Shown: positions 23,269 to 31,406 of the stretch, piece after piece
Layout of the letters: every line of letters begins with the position of its first letter
Position numbering within the stretch: the stretch's first letter is position 1
Source: Pseudanabaena sp. BC1403
Lineage (GTDB): Bacteria > Cyanobacteriota > Cyanobacteriia > Pseudanabaenales > Pseudanabaenaceae
NCBI RefSeq assembly: GCF_002914585.1
Contig: NZ_PDDM01000033.1
Location: forward strand, 1-48,320
Length of the DNA stretch: 48,320 nucleotides
Direction: 5' to 3'
The notes under the pieces: generated by a model
Databases searched by the model: none
What the model saw: the letters and a program-made list of their open reading frames with translations, nothing else
Told to the model about the DNA's origin: nothing
Program-made: the position numbers and the translations under genes

Positions 23269-24840
23269 CTATTCGTTCATTTCTCGATAAATTGTGGCGG
23301 TGGCAGGTGAAGCTTGCGTTAGGTATTGGAAAATCCAGAATTTGAAAAGTCCATCCAAAAACACAGGAACTGTAGAGATAAAAGATTGCGCCAAAATTTT
23401 ATTTTCAGGTAGTCCAAAATGACTAAATAAAACTGTGAGCAAAGCATCCCATCCTTCACTAGAGTGAAATCCTACAAAGGTATCGGTTGCAATGATAATC
23501 AGGAAAGCTTTGGCATTGTCATTCAGACTATAAAGAACTTCATCTAGAAATTCTTTAATAGTTTCTAATTCTTTGCGTCCTGAAAGTAGAAAAAGGTAAA
23601 AGACAAAAGCAGCAGTAATATCGGATAGTAAGTTCTTAACACCATCAAGGCTTTCAGTGTTGAACTTTTTTAAAATTTTAACTGATTCTTCCTGTATCAA
23701 TTTCTCAAGTTCTTCTGATTGCTCTGAAGCTGTCTTTTTAAGAGTGTTAGAAGGTTCATCAGGTTTTTCTGAGACTGTCTGTTTCGGAGTGTTAGAAGGT
23801 TCTTCAGGTTTTTCTGAAGCTGTCTTTTTAGTAGTAGCTTCTTGTTTCTCTTGCGATTGCTCCAGCACAATTGTTTTAATCATGAAATCAAATTCAATCC
23901 GCTCTTTGGCTAATCGCAACGCATTAAAAGCTTTTTCCTCGATCGCTGGACTAAACTTGACAGTCATATTATTTGTGTCAATAAAACTGTTAATCATCGG
24001 ATTGAAAATCAGTGCTTTCGATAAAATCTGAACTGCAATTACAGAAATCACTAAGACCACAATGTAGCGTAAAGCCTGATTAATCCGAAGTCGTGATTGT
24101 CTTAATTCTTCAACAATATCTTTTTCATAATCAGTATATGAGCCACTAAGATTACGTTTAACCCGATCAAAAGCTTTAAAAAATGACCCAGGCAAAATAC
24201 TTTTCTCCACAGATGTCACCTGCTGAGGAGGTCGTCTATAGCTATTAGGCTTAGTATTTTTAAAGAGTTGAAACTTTTCTTCAGTTTCTACTTCAGTTTC
24301 TTCAGCCTCTATGCCTTTACTGTTAGATAAGTTTGTCTTAACTGAAGGCTTAACAACAACATCGATAGTCTGAGCACTTGCGCTGGTATATCTTTCGAGA
24401 GTGTAGTCAATAAACGCAAGCTTCTGATAAATAGAAAATCTTCGACTATTCCCACCTAGTTGATTTGCAGATAATTGTCCATTACCTACGGGATCATTGT
24501 CCTGTTCGTTGGCTGCATATTTGGCGATCGCCGTATTTGCTTGATTGCTAGAGCTTTGAGTCTGCAAATAGGGCAGTGAGGCACTAACTTTGTAGAAATT
24601 CAGTCGCGCATTGATCGTTCGGAGATACTTTTGAAGCTGGATCTCAAATACACTAAATACATTGTTACCAAAGCTCCCGTCATTAGAAATTTTATTGCCT
24701 TTAAAAGTTTCTTCTTCAATCCGCTTGATGCTGACAGCCGCTTCAAAAGCCTCGTCAATTGCTCTCTCAGGGGTGTTCTTAACCCAAGAGAAGATATTTT
24801 GTAAGGGTGAGGCGTTATTGTCGGGTGAGTTAGATTTCAT
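23269..24840 (-). CDS. pcxA: Proton extrusion protein PcxA (CemA/CotA family)
   Basis: PcxA supports light-dependent proton extrusion at the plasma membrane. Its plastid relative is CemA. From the ATG at 24840 the protein has 523 residues; an upstream ATG at 24906 would add 22 residues unlike the family. The C-terminal third has the family core: RINQALRYIVVLVISVIAVQ as first helix, LLSDITAAFVFYLFLLSGRK, DTFVGFHSSEGWDALL and the end YREMNE. Between the first and later helices is an insertion with three near-repeats of EKPEEPSNT. The N-terminal 200 residues are variable and polar. Confidence 0.9.
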   Translation of the reverse strand: MKSNSPDNNASPLQNIFSWVKNTPERAIDEAFEAAVSIKRIEEETFKGNKISNDGSFGNNVFSVFEIQLQKYLRTINARLNFYKVSASLPYLQTQSSSNQANTAIAKYAANEQDNDPVGNGQLSANQLGGNSRRFSIYQKLAFIDYTLERYTSASAQTIDVVVKPSVKTNLSNSKGIEAEETEVETEEKFQLFKNTKPNSYRRPPQQVTSVEKSILPGSFFKAFDRVKRNLSGSYTDYEKDIVEELRQSRLRINQALRYIVVLVISVIAVQILSKALIFNPMINSFIDTNNMTVKFSPAIEEKAFNALRLAKERIEFDFMIKTIVLEQSQEKQEATTKKTASEKPEEPSNTPKQTVSEKPDEPSNTLKKTASEQSEELEKLIQEESVKILKKFNTESLDGVKNLLSDITAAFVFYLFLLSGRKELETIKEFLDEVLYSLNDNAKAFLIIIATDTFVGFHSSEGWDALLTVLFSHFGLPENKILAQSFISTVPVFLDGLFKFWIFQYLTQASPATATIYREMNE

Positions 24841-25053
24841 AGTGGGGCGATCGCTACAATGCCTAGAATAAACGAAAACCGAAATAGCAGAGGGTATAAT
24901 TCGCACCTCTTTTACTACCTATACCGACATTTCGAGCCTAAACTCCGTCCCTACGCCGATTTTAGAAAAACATTCCAATCTGCCATGATGCTTTTCCGCC
25001 ACAATTTCACAATTTTAAAGATATAGCAAAAAAAGAGTTAGCTAGTACAAACC

Positions 25054-25106
25054 AAACCCAGAAGATGAGTGGCGGCGCTTCGCGCCGCCACTCATCTTCT
25101 GGGTTT
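25054..25106. repeat. Perfect 25-bp hairpin, GGCGGCGC-TTC-GCGCCGCC apex
   Basis: Arms at 25054-25078 and 25082-25106 are perfectly complementary with a TTC loop. A second palindrome AGCAAACCTTGGTTTGCT follows at 25115-25132, and short TATAGCAA/TTGCTATA ends enclose both. The element sits between divergent pcxA and the cyclophilin gene. The rest of 24841-25222 shows no gene. Confidence 0.88.
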
Positions 25107-25222
25107 ATGTCCTAAGCAAACCTTGGTTTGCTATAGGAATGCATGAAATCAAATTTAAGTTTTCCTAACTGTGCAACCAAATGCAATAGCATTTTTAAGT
25201 GGCTAATTTAGTTCTGGGCGCA

Positions 25223-26380
25223 ATGTTAAATCTTAATTTAAATCGTAATTTAGAAAGAATCAGTGATCTAACAAATCAGCAAATAGATCTTGTATCTCGG
25301 AGATCTTGGTGGTTTACGAGCATAACGTTCATGATCGCTTGTTTGCTTGTGACTTGTTTGACGATGGTATCGGCGATCGCGCCAAGCATAGCAGCACTAC
25401 CAACCAAAAGTGCGATTAAAGATCCTCGTGTCATCTTGAGAAATGCTTTACCGATTGATAGTGAAGTTCTGCGAGATGTCCAGCGCATATTGGAGCAAAT
25501 GCCCCGCCAAGCCAATCTTAAAAGGTGGAGCAACCTCAAAAGAGATATTGAAACGATTTCGCAAACCCTTAGCCAAAATCAGGCACAGTTGATTGCTGAA
25601 GTTAGTAGCGATCGCCAAGGATTAGTAACCGAACATTTGGCTAGCTTAGCGACAGCCATTGTGCCTTTACAAGAGGCGATCGGAGTCAAAGATCGTAACA
25701 GTGTTAAAGCCTTATCGGAAAAAGCCTTGGACTATGTCGGGTTAGTCGAATCTGACTTTATTCAAGCCTTCCCCTTTGAAGTTCCTGCCCAATATGCCCA
25801 ATTGCCTCAACTTAAGGGACGCGCCCTCGTGGAGATATCCACCGAAAAAGGTAATGCCACGATTACAGTCGATGGCTACAATGCACCAGTCAATGCAGGT
25901 CAATTTGTCGATCTCGTTCAGAAAGGCTTTTACGATGGTCTAACTTTCACACGAGCCGACGAAAACTATTACTTGCAGACAGGTGATCCCGATGGCGCAG
26001 CTGATGGCTACATCGATCCTAAAACCAAAAAATATCGGACTGTACCCATTGAAGTGCGCCTCCCAGATCAAAAGGTTCCTACCTATGGCAAAACCTTTGA
26101 AGAACAAGGTCTGTCAGGCACATTGCCAGTACTGCCTTTCGCTGCCTTTGGGACGGTTGCCATGGCGCATCCTAATGATGATGCTAATGCTGGTTCATCT
26201 CAGTTTTTCATCTACCTATTTGAATCAGAATTAACCCCCGCAGGCTTAAATTTGCTTGATGGAAACTATACCGTTTTTGGTTATGTCACTGATGGCAAGG
26301 AAACTTTGGATAAACTAAGACTAGGCGACAAAATTTTGTCAGCCCGTGTCATTAGTGGCGCTGAGAATTTAATCAAATAA
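25223..26380 (+). CDS. Cyclophilin-type peptidyl-prolyl isomerase, TLP40-like
   Basis: The protein (385 residues from the ATG at 25223; a GTG at 25199 would add eight) has an N-terminal membrane or signal segment (about 28-55). A helical domain follows (about 65-195: ILEQMPRQANLKRWSNLKRD). The C-terminal cyclophilin domain (about 200-385) shows GNATITVDGYNAPVNAGQFVD, GFYDGLTFTR, FGTVAMAH and SSQFFIYL. This order matches the thylakoid lumen cyclophilin TLP40 and its cyanobacterial homologues. Some catalytic residues of canonical cyclophilins differ, which suggests weak isomerase activity. Confidence 0.85.
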   Translation: MLNLNLNRNLERISDLTNQQIDLVSRRSWWFTSITFMIACLLVTCLTMVSAIAPSIAALPTKSAIKDPRVILRNALPIDSEVLRDVQRILEQMPRQANLKRWSNLKRDIETISQTLSQNQAQLIAEVSSDRQGLVTEHLASLATAIVPLQEAIGVKDRNSVKALSEKALDYVGLVESDFIQAFPFEVPAQYAQLPQLKGRALVEISTEKGNATITVDGYNAPVNAGQFVDLVQKGFYDGLTFTRADENYYLQTGDPDGAADGYIDPKTKKYRTVPIEVRLPDQKVPTYGKTFEEQGLSGTLPVLPFAAFGTVAMAHPNDDANAGSSQFFIYLFESELTPAGLNLLDGNYTVFGYVTDGKETLDKLRLGDKILSARVISGAENLIK

Positions 26381-26387
26381 TAATCAA

Positions 26388-26420
26388 GTAATGTGATGGG
26401 ACTTTGCCCCATCACATTAC
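26388..26420 (+). terminator. Hairpin after the cyclophilin gene
   Basis: GTAATGTGATGGG (26388-26400) pairs perfectly with CCCATCACATTAC (26408-26420) around ACTTTGC. It starts seven bases after the stop and ends 27 bases before the phoH ATG. Confidence 0.75.
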
Positions 26421-26447
26421 GATCACAACCAGAGGATAACTAATTTA

Positions 26448-27410
26448 ATGGGTACAGCCCGCAACGAACCGTATATTTTGAGCTTGCCAAATCCTAGTAG
26501 TGCGATCTGTCTTGCAGGGACACGCGAGGAAAACTTAAAACTACTTGCAGAAACAACAGGTGTGCGGATAATCATGCGGGGCCAAGACCTATTAATTGAT
26601 GGCACGACGGAGCAGATCAGCCTTATAGAAAAAATGGTTAACGCTCTGAAGCCACTGTGGTCACAGGAAAAAACGATCGCAGCTGTAGATATTAGAGCTG
26701 CTCGTGAAGCGATCGCGGAGGAACGTTCTGGCGAATGGCGCGATCGCGCCACTATTTCTCGTAATCGTCGTGGTGACTCAGTGCAGCCACGCACCTATCG
26801 CCAGCAGCAATATGTGCGAGCGATGGAAAATCACGATTTAATCTTTGGCGTGGGGCCTGCGGGTACTGGAAAAACCTATCTCGCCGCAGTTGCTGCGGTG
26901 AGCGCATTGCAAAGCAATAAATTTGAGCGGATTATCCTCACCCGCCCCGCAGTCGAAGCAGGCGAAAGTCTCGGTTTTCTGCCTGGAGATTTACAGCAAA
27001 AAATTGATCCCTATCTACGTCCTCTCTATGACGCAATGAACGAAATGATCGGGGCGGAGAAAGTTCCGCAATTAATGGAGCGTGGCATTATCGAAGTCGC
27101 GCCTCTTGCCTATATGCGTGGACGTACCCTCAGTAACTCATTCATCATCGTTGATGAGGCACAAAACACAACTGCCGCCCAAATGAAAATGGTCTTAACG
27201 CGACTGGGGTTTAAATCGCGTATGGTTGTAACAGGCGACATTACCCAGATTGATTTACCCCGCCATCAAAAATCTGGCTTAATCATTGCCATGAATATTC
27301 TGAAAGGAGTTGAAGGAGTTTCCTTTAATTTATTTGATAAAAATGATGTAGTGCGCCATCCTCTAGTGCATAACATCATCGCCGCTTACGAAAACGCAGA
27401 AGCAGATTAA
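26448..27410 (+). CDS. phoH: PhoH family ATPase
   Basis: PhoH-like proteins are cytoplasmic P-loop ATPases tied to RNA metabolism and phosphate or stress responses. The 320-residue protein has an N-terminal KH-like part (NLKLLAETTGVRIIMRGQDL). A C-terminal ATPase domain follows, with FGVGPAGTGKTYLA (133-146), the ILTRPAVEAGESLGFLPGD block, Walker B IIVDEAQN and the VVTGDITQIDLP motif. AGAGGA lies upstream of the ATG. It is followed by moaD on the same strand but a 64-bp palindrome separates them. Confidence 0.93.
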   Translation: MGTARNEPYILSLPNPSSAICLAGTREENLKLLAETTGVRIIMRGQDLLIDGTTEQISLIEKMVNALKPLWSQEKTIAAVDIRAAREAIAEERSGEWRDRATISRNRRGDSVQPRTYRQQQYVRAMENHDLIFGVGPAGTGKTYLAAVAAVSALQSNKFERIILTRPAVEAGESLGFLPGDLQQKIDPYLRPLYDAMNEMIGAEKVPQLMERGIIEVAPLAYMRGRTLSNSFIIVDEAQNTTAAQMKMVLTRLGFKSRMVVTGDITQIDLPRHQKSGLIIAMNILKGVEGVSFNLFDKNDVVRHPLVHNIIAAYENAEAD

Positions 27411-27418
27411 TATAAGCT

Positions 27419-27482
27419 CCAAGATTTCTGTTAAATGTAAGGGCAATTCATGAATTGCCCTTACGTTTAACAGAAATCTTGG
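27419..27482. repeat. 64-bp near-perfect palindrome without loop
   Basis: Arms of 32 bases (27419-27450 and 27451-27482) differ at one position only, and that pair can form G-U in RNA. The centre GGGCAATTCATGAATTGCCC belongs to a repeat type common in cyanobacterial genomes. It starts nine bases after the phoH stop and ends 31 bases before the moaD start. Confidence 0.9.
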
Positions 27483-27513
27483 TTCTCATTTCACGGCAAA
27501 GCGCTGTAAAACT

Positions 27514-27786
27514 ATGAACTACGAATCAATTTCTGAAGATATTCAAATCACTGTCAAATTATTTGCAATTTTTCAAGAGGTACTCGCTACCGATGAAATA
27601 CAAATTACGCTAGCCTCAGGTACTGCGGTGTCGCAAATATTTGATCGCCTAGCTAGTCAATATCCAAATCTTGAGAAATGGCGATCGCTAACTCGTTATG
27701 CCGTGAATCTCAATTTTGCAGAACCACAGACAATTCTTAAAAATGGTGACGAAGTCGCACTGATCCCCCCTGTAAGTGGCGGATAA
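27514..27786 (+). CDS. moaD: MoaD/ThiS-family sulfur carrier, molybdopterin synthase small subunit
   Basis: MoaD carries sulfur as a C-terminal thiocarboxylate for dithiolene formation in molybdopterin. The 90-residue protein has a beta-grasp pattern (ITVKLFAIFQEVLATDEI, NGDEVALIPPVSGG) and ends in the required Gly-Gly. PPVSGG is characteristic of MoaD. The partner moaE is not in the window. A perfect 26-bp hairpin overlaps the stop codon. Confidence 0.88.
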   Translation: MNYESISEDIQITVKLFAIFQEVLATDEIQITLASGTAVSQIFDRLASQYPNLEKWRSLTRYAVNLNFAEPQTILKNGDEVALIPPVSGG

Positions 27787-27840
27787 ATCCCCAAAAAAGC
27801 AAAGCGCCCGCAACGCGGGCGCTTTGCTTTTTTGGGGATT
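27786..27840. terminator. Perfect 26-bp hairpin between convergent moaD and DUF2949 gene
   Basis: Arms at 27786-27811 and 27815-27840 have apex GCGCCCGC-AAC-GCGGGCGC. It begins at the last base of moaD and ends in the stop region of the opposite gene, so it can terminate both. Confidence 0.85.
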
Positions 27841-28054
27841 AGCCCTGTCCAGACCAGTCAAGTAAGCCACTAAACTGGTGCAGGTCAATAAAACTAAGCT
27901 GTAACAAAATCATGAGCAAGGGGCCTTCTTGTCGGGCTTGCCAGCGTTTGGCAACCGCCAACTGCTCACGGTCAACGACAGACAACTCTAGCAGGTGTCT
28001 TTCTAAATCTTCTTGGCGACTAGCGATCGCGTATGTCTGGGAGTGATAACTCAT
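27839..28054 (-). CDS. DUF2949 small cyanobacterial protein
   Basis: The 71-residue helical protein reads EDLERHLLELSVVDREQLAV, then AKRWQARQEGPLLMILLQLS and FIDLHQFSGLLDW. This pattern of two helices around a Gly-Pro-Leu turn, ending in a Trp, matches DUF2949. The ATG at 28054 is chosen over a TTG nine bases upstream. No signal peptide. Function unknown. Confidence 0.7.
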   Translation of the reverse strand: MSYHSQTYAIASRQEDLERHLLELSVVDREQLAVAKRWQARQEGPLLMILLQLSFIDLHQFSGLLDWSGQG

Positions 28055-28248
28055 TGAGATCAAATAACTAATTACTTAGGCAATTTGGATTAATAGCGTA
28101 GCGCACCTTACCACATCTATCAACCTCCGTCAAAGTTATTTTTTTGTATGGACACAAACCGAAAAATATGAGATGCGATATGACTCGGCACATCTCATAA
28201 TTTTCAGTTTGAATGAGTCTTAATGCAAGTGGACATTGTTGACGAACA

Positions 28249-28266
28249 TGTCAAAAATTTTTGACA
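28249..28266. promoter_or_regulatory. Perfect 18-bp palindrome TGTCAAAAATTTTTGACA
   Basis: A loopless dyad lies in the 505-base divergent gap between the DUF2949 gene and the histidine kinase. An imperfect dyad GACATTGTT-GAC-GAACATGTC overlaps it on the left (about 28232-28252). The symmetry suits a dimeric regulator better than an RNA hairpin. It also contains TTGACA, so a promoter -35 box is possible. Confidence 0.4.
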
Positions 28267-28352
28267 AAAATCAACTGATAGAACCGCTAAAAGCACATAA
28301 TAAGTTTAGTAACCTTTTTAACGTTTAGAAATCATTTAGATTGTGTGTCTCA

Positions 28353-28482
28353 TCAATTCTTATAATAAAAATCGGTTTTAATGCAAGTCGCCTGACGATT
28401 GACGTTCATTAAAACCGATTTTTAGGTTTGGATCGTCTGCGGCGCTGCAAATCCAAACATTGGCTTCATAATTAGAATTGAT
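28353..28482. repeat. Nested element with two hairpins inside outer arms
   Basis: Outer words CAATTCTTATAAT and ATAATTAGAATTG are inverted imperfectly. Inside is one hairpin with 18-bp perfect arms (28366-28383 and 28407-28424) and another with GTTTGGAT/ATCCAAAC (28426-28433 and 28451-28458) around TCTGCGGCGCTGCA-like loop sequence. It would fold as a three-way junction. No gene is seen in 28055-28559. Confidence 0.65.
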
Positions 28483-28559
28483 TTTATGTGTCTAAATTGC
28501 TTTGCGCTTGCTTTGGACGTTTCTAAATAAATTGTAGTGCTTTAGCAAAATCTCTCTAC

Positions 28560-30581
28560 ATGGACAATTCCAAATTTTCTGAAGAAATATCCATGAAAGA
28601 CTGGCTAAAACTCCAGCAGGAAGTCAAAGGACTACGAACGCAAGTAAGCCGACTTCAGATGGAAAATAGCGATCTGGAAAACTCATTGTTAACCGCAGTT
28701 GAACATGGCGATCTTGTTGAAGCGGAGCTTCTAGATGTTAACAAAAAACTAAAAAGTGAAATCATCGAGCGCAAGATGGCTCAAGCCACCCTGCAATCAA
28801 TCTTAGAAATTGTCTATCGGGACAAAAGCGATCTCGAAATAATGCTGGCGACTAGCACTGAGCATGGTGATGCGATCGAATACGAGCAATACAATCGCGC
28901 TGTCGAGACGATGCACCAAAGCGAGGAGCAGTTTAGATCGATCGCAGAATCAACTAGTATGGCGATGCTGGTTAGTAGACTCTCTGATGGTGCGATTGTA
29001 TATGCTAATACTAGTGCTGGCACAATCCTCGAAAGAGAATCCCACGATTTAATACAGCGATCTATTAAAGATCTTTACTACTTGCCAGCAGAATGGGAGA
29101 TTTTACAGCAGCATTTTTTGCAAAACCAAAAAGTGCGTGACTATGAGATTCGTCTATGCAAAGCCAATCAAGAACCCTTGTGGGTGCTAGCATCTGTGCA
29201 TCCACTATGGCTAAAAGGCGAGCAAGTTTTATTAAATACTTTTTATGATATTACGCTGCTTAAAAAGACAGAACTTGCTCTGCGTGAGTCAGAAGCTAAA
29301 CTCCGAGAACAAGCCAATCTCTTAGAACAACGAGTGGAAGAACGTACTTATGACCTTAAGCTAGCAAAAGAAGCTGCCGAGTCAGCAAGCCGTTCTAAAG
29401 CTGCCTTTTTAGCAAATATGAGTCATGAGTTGCGTACTCCTCTAAATGCAATTCTAGGTTTTGCTCAGCTTATGCTTTATGACCAAGAATTAAATGAACA
29501 ACACCAGACAGATCTCCAAACTATCTGTAATAGTGGCAATCATCTACTAGCAATGATTAATGACATTTTAGAAATGTCAAAGCTCGAAGCTGGCAGCGTA
29601 CTTTTGCGTGAGAAGGAATGCTCTCTATACGACATCGTAGATACCGCAAGAGACATGTTGTATCTGAAGGCTCAAGAAAAAGATTTGTCTTTTGATGTGA
29701 GTGTTCAGCCAGATGTTCCTCCCTATATTTATACCGATGAAGGTAAATTACGCCAAATATTAATCAATTTAATCGGTAATGCGATCAAGTTTACTGAATC
29801 AGGACACATTATTTTGCGCGTAGATGTCCGCAACTTACCCAATAATATAGACAGAATAGCTGGAGAAGTTTCTGAGATTCCTCGTTGCTTGTGTTTTGAA
29901 GTGGAAGACACGGGGGCGGGCATTTCCGAAGCGGAGGTGTTAACCTTATTTCAGCCCTTTGTCCAAACGGATTCTGGTAAGCGATCGCAAGAAGGGACTG
30001 GGCTAGGACTATCGATTAGCTATAACTATGTGAGGCTAATGGGTGGTCAAATGTTTGTCATCAGTAAAGTTGGCGAAGGTTCTACCTTCAGGTTTTATAT
30101 TCCAGTTAAGTCTTTAGATCTGTTTAGTGCCGATTCTCCAACTAAATCACCACGTCGAGTAATTGGCATTGAAGGCAATCAAGTCCACCGTATCTTAATT
30201 GCTGAAGATATGCGTCTGAACCGCCAACTATTAACGAGAATTTTATCGCCACTAGGAATTGAGGTGCGCGAAGTTACGAATGGACAAGATGCGATCGATG
30301 TATGGCAATCTTGGTCACCACATTTAATCTGGATGGATGTCAGAATGCCGATCATGAATGGTCAAGAAGCTGCATCGGCAATCAGGGAAATTGAGGCAAA
30401 GCGGAGTATTTCCACTTCGCAGAAAGTCCGAATAATTGCTTTGACCGCTAGTTTAGTTGAGCTTAGAGAAGAAGATTTATTTATTAATGGGTTCGATGGA
30501 TTTCTTTCTAAACCATATACTGAGGATAAAGTTTTTGACAGAATGGCAGAGCATCTAAACTTGCAATATATTTATAAGTAA
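28560..30581 (+). CDS. Hybrid sensor histidine kinase with PAS domain and receiver
   Basis: The 673-residue cytoplasmic protein begins with a long coiled coil (15-120) that contains two copies of an EHGD motif (48-51 and 101-104). A PAS domain follows (about 123-235), then a short coiled coil. The DHp helix has the phospho-acceptor His289 in NMSHELRTPLNAILGF. The HATPase domain has NLIGNAIKFT, VEDTGAGIS and EGTGLGLSI. The C-terminal receiver (542-673) has Glu549-Asp550, phospho-acceptor Asp593 in IWMDVRMP and Lys651. There is no membrane helix, so it senses a cytoplasmic signal. No output regulator is adjacent. Confidence 0.93.
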   Translation: MDNSKFSEEISMKDWLKLQQEVKGLRTQVSRLQMENSDLENSLLTAVEHGDLVEAELLDVNKKLKSEIIERKMAQATLQSILEIVYRDKSDLEIMLATSTEHGDAIEYEQYNRAVETMHQSEEQFRSIAESTSMAMLVSRLSDGAIVYANTSAGTILERESHDLIQRSIKDLYYLPAEWEILQQHFLQNQKVRDYEIRLCKANQEPLWVLASVHPLWLKGEQVLLNTFYDITLLKKTELALRESEAKLREQANLLEQRVEERTYDLKLAKEAAESASRSKAAFLANMSHELRTPLNAILGFAQLMLYDQELNEQHQTDLQTICNSGNHLLAMINDILEMSKLEAGSVLLREKECSLYDIVDTARDMLYLKAQEKDLSFDVSVQPDVPPYIYTDEGKLRQILINLIGNAIKFTESGHIILRVDVRNLPNNIDRIAGEVSEIPRCLCFEVEDTGAGISEAEVLTLFQPFVQTDSGKRSQEGTGLGLSISYNYVRLMGGQMFVISKVGEGSTFRFYIPVKSLDLFSADSPTKSPRRVIGIEGNQVHRILIAEDMRLNRQLLTRILSPLGIEVREVTNGQDAIDVWQSWSPHLIWMDVRMPIMNGQEAASAIREIEAKRSISTSQKVRIIALTASLVELREEDLFINGFDGFLSKPYTEDKVFDRMAEHLNLQYIYK

Positions 30582-30582
30582 G

Positions 30583-30729
30583 TGATGTTACGTGGAAAGA
30601 AAAATGCACCACATCCCCCAACCCCTTCTCCTTGCAAGGAGAAGGGGAGCCAGAGCTTTTTCTTGTTCCCCTCTCCTTTGCAAGGAGAGGGGCTAGGGGT
30701 GAGGTTTTAGAAACTTCCACGTAACATCA
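30583..30729. repeat. MITE-like nested element with CCCCTTCTCC hairpins
   Basis: The outer 15-bp arms TGATGTTACGTGGAA and TTCCACGTAACATCA (30583-30597 and 30715-30729) are perfect. Between them are two palindromes built on CTCCTTGCAAGGAG (30622-30647 and 30668-30692). The inner part belongs to a repeat very common in cyanobacterial intergenic DNA. The frame that can be read across it is not a gene. Confidence 0.8.
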
Positions 30730-30736
30730 GTAAGTA

Positions 30737-30797
30737 ACTAAAACCTCAAAAGACAAATCGCCTGCTTAGCTGGCGATTTGTCTTTTGAGGTTTTAGT
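30737..30797. repeat. Perfect 26-bp hairpin
   Basis: Arms at 30737-30762 and 30772-30797 pair perfectly around TGCTTAGCT. It lies ten bases beyond the stop of the minus-strand gene at 30807-31070 and may terminate it. Confidence 0.85.
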
Positions 30798-30806
30798 GTT
30801 AATTTT

Positions 30807-31070
30807 CTAACGCACATAAGCGTGAAATGGAGAATTACGTTCAGCCAAAAGCTCGCGCATTCTTAAGGTGTTATAGACAGGATTATGCTCATAATCTCCA
30901 TAGAGAACGATATTAGCTAAAAAACCTTGTATTTCCTGTATATCTTCAATCCGTTCTACATACTTACAAGATTTAATAGATAGATTGTTTTTACGCCAAT
31001 TTAAATATTCAGCATAGCTGCCTGTAATTATTAGAGTCTGTCTGTTGGAAGTATCTTTAATAGCGGTCAT
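30807..31070 (-). CDS. Hypothetical protein
   Basis: The 87-residue protein reads as alternating beta and alpha: QTLIITGSYAEYLNWRKNN, YVERIEDIQEIQGFLANIVL and ERNSPFHAYVR at the end. There is no signal peptide, membrane helix or known motif, and I do not recognise a family. The ATG at 31070 is preferred to a GTG seven codons upstream. The gene stands alone between hairpin-rich gaps. Confidence 0.55.
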   Translation of the reverse strand: MTAIKDTSNRQTLIITGSYAEYLNWRKNNLSIKSCKYVERIEDIQEIQGFLANIVLYGDYEHNPVYNTLRMRELLAERNSPFHAYVR

Positions 31071-31180
31071 TGTTGGATCTATTGGTATCACTAAGATTTT
31101 TTAACTACGTCTCAAATCAATTGCCTCGTTTTTTACCTTAAACAAACTTAGTATAACTTAACACATTTTGTCATCATCCA

Positions 31181-31237
31181 TAAGGACGCAATTTTTTGTG
31201 GCGAGGCTTTGCCTCGCCACAAAAAATTGCGTCCTTA
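31181..31237. repeat. Perfect 27-bp hairpin with GCGAGGC-TTT-GCCTCGC apex
   Basis: Arms at 31181-31207 and 31211-31237 pair without mismatch and have a TTT loop. It lies between divergent genes (hypothetical and DsbA-like) and so is not a terminator of either. Confidence 0.88.
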
Positions 31238-31287
31238 TTAAATCGCATAGTCCTTAAGAGGTAAGAAATTCAGCAATTCTAATTATG

Positions 31288-31345
31288 AAATCGATTTTAG
31301 AGTTTTCATCGCCTGCGATGATGAAAACTCTAAAATCGGTTTTGA
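31288..31345. repeat. Inverted repeat around GATGAAAACTCTAAAATC
   Basis: GATTTTAGAGTTTTCATC is perfectly inverted downstream, with extensions that pair imperfectly, around a small GCCTGCGAT loop. It is the second hairpin in the gap 31071-31406. No gene is seen there. Confidence 0.75.
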
Positions 31346-31406
31346 TTAGAGATCGTGTAGACTTAATACGAAAAGAATTCCGCCTTCTATTTGGGATGTT
31401 TTTGTA

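Noticed and set aside
30508-30720. Frame encoding Pro/Lys/Gly-rich sequence
   Set aside because: It reads across a known type of intergenic palindrome and the end of the histidine kinase gene.
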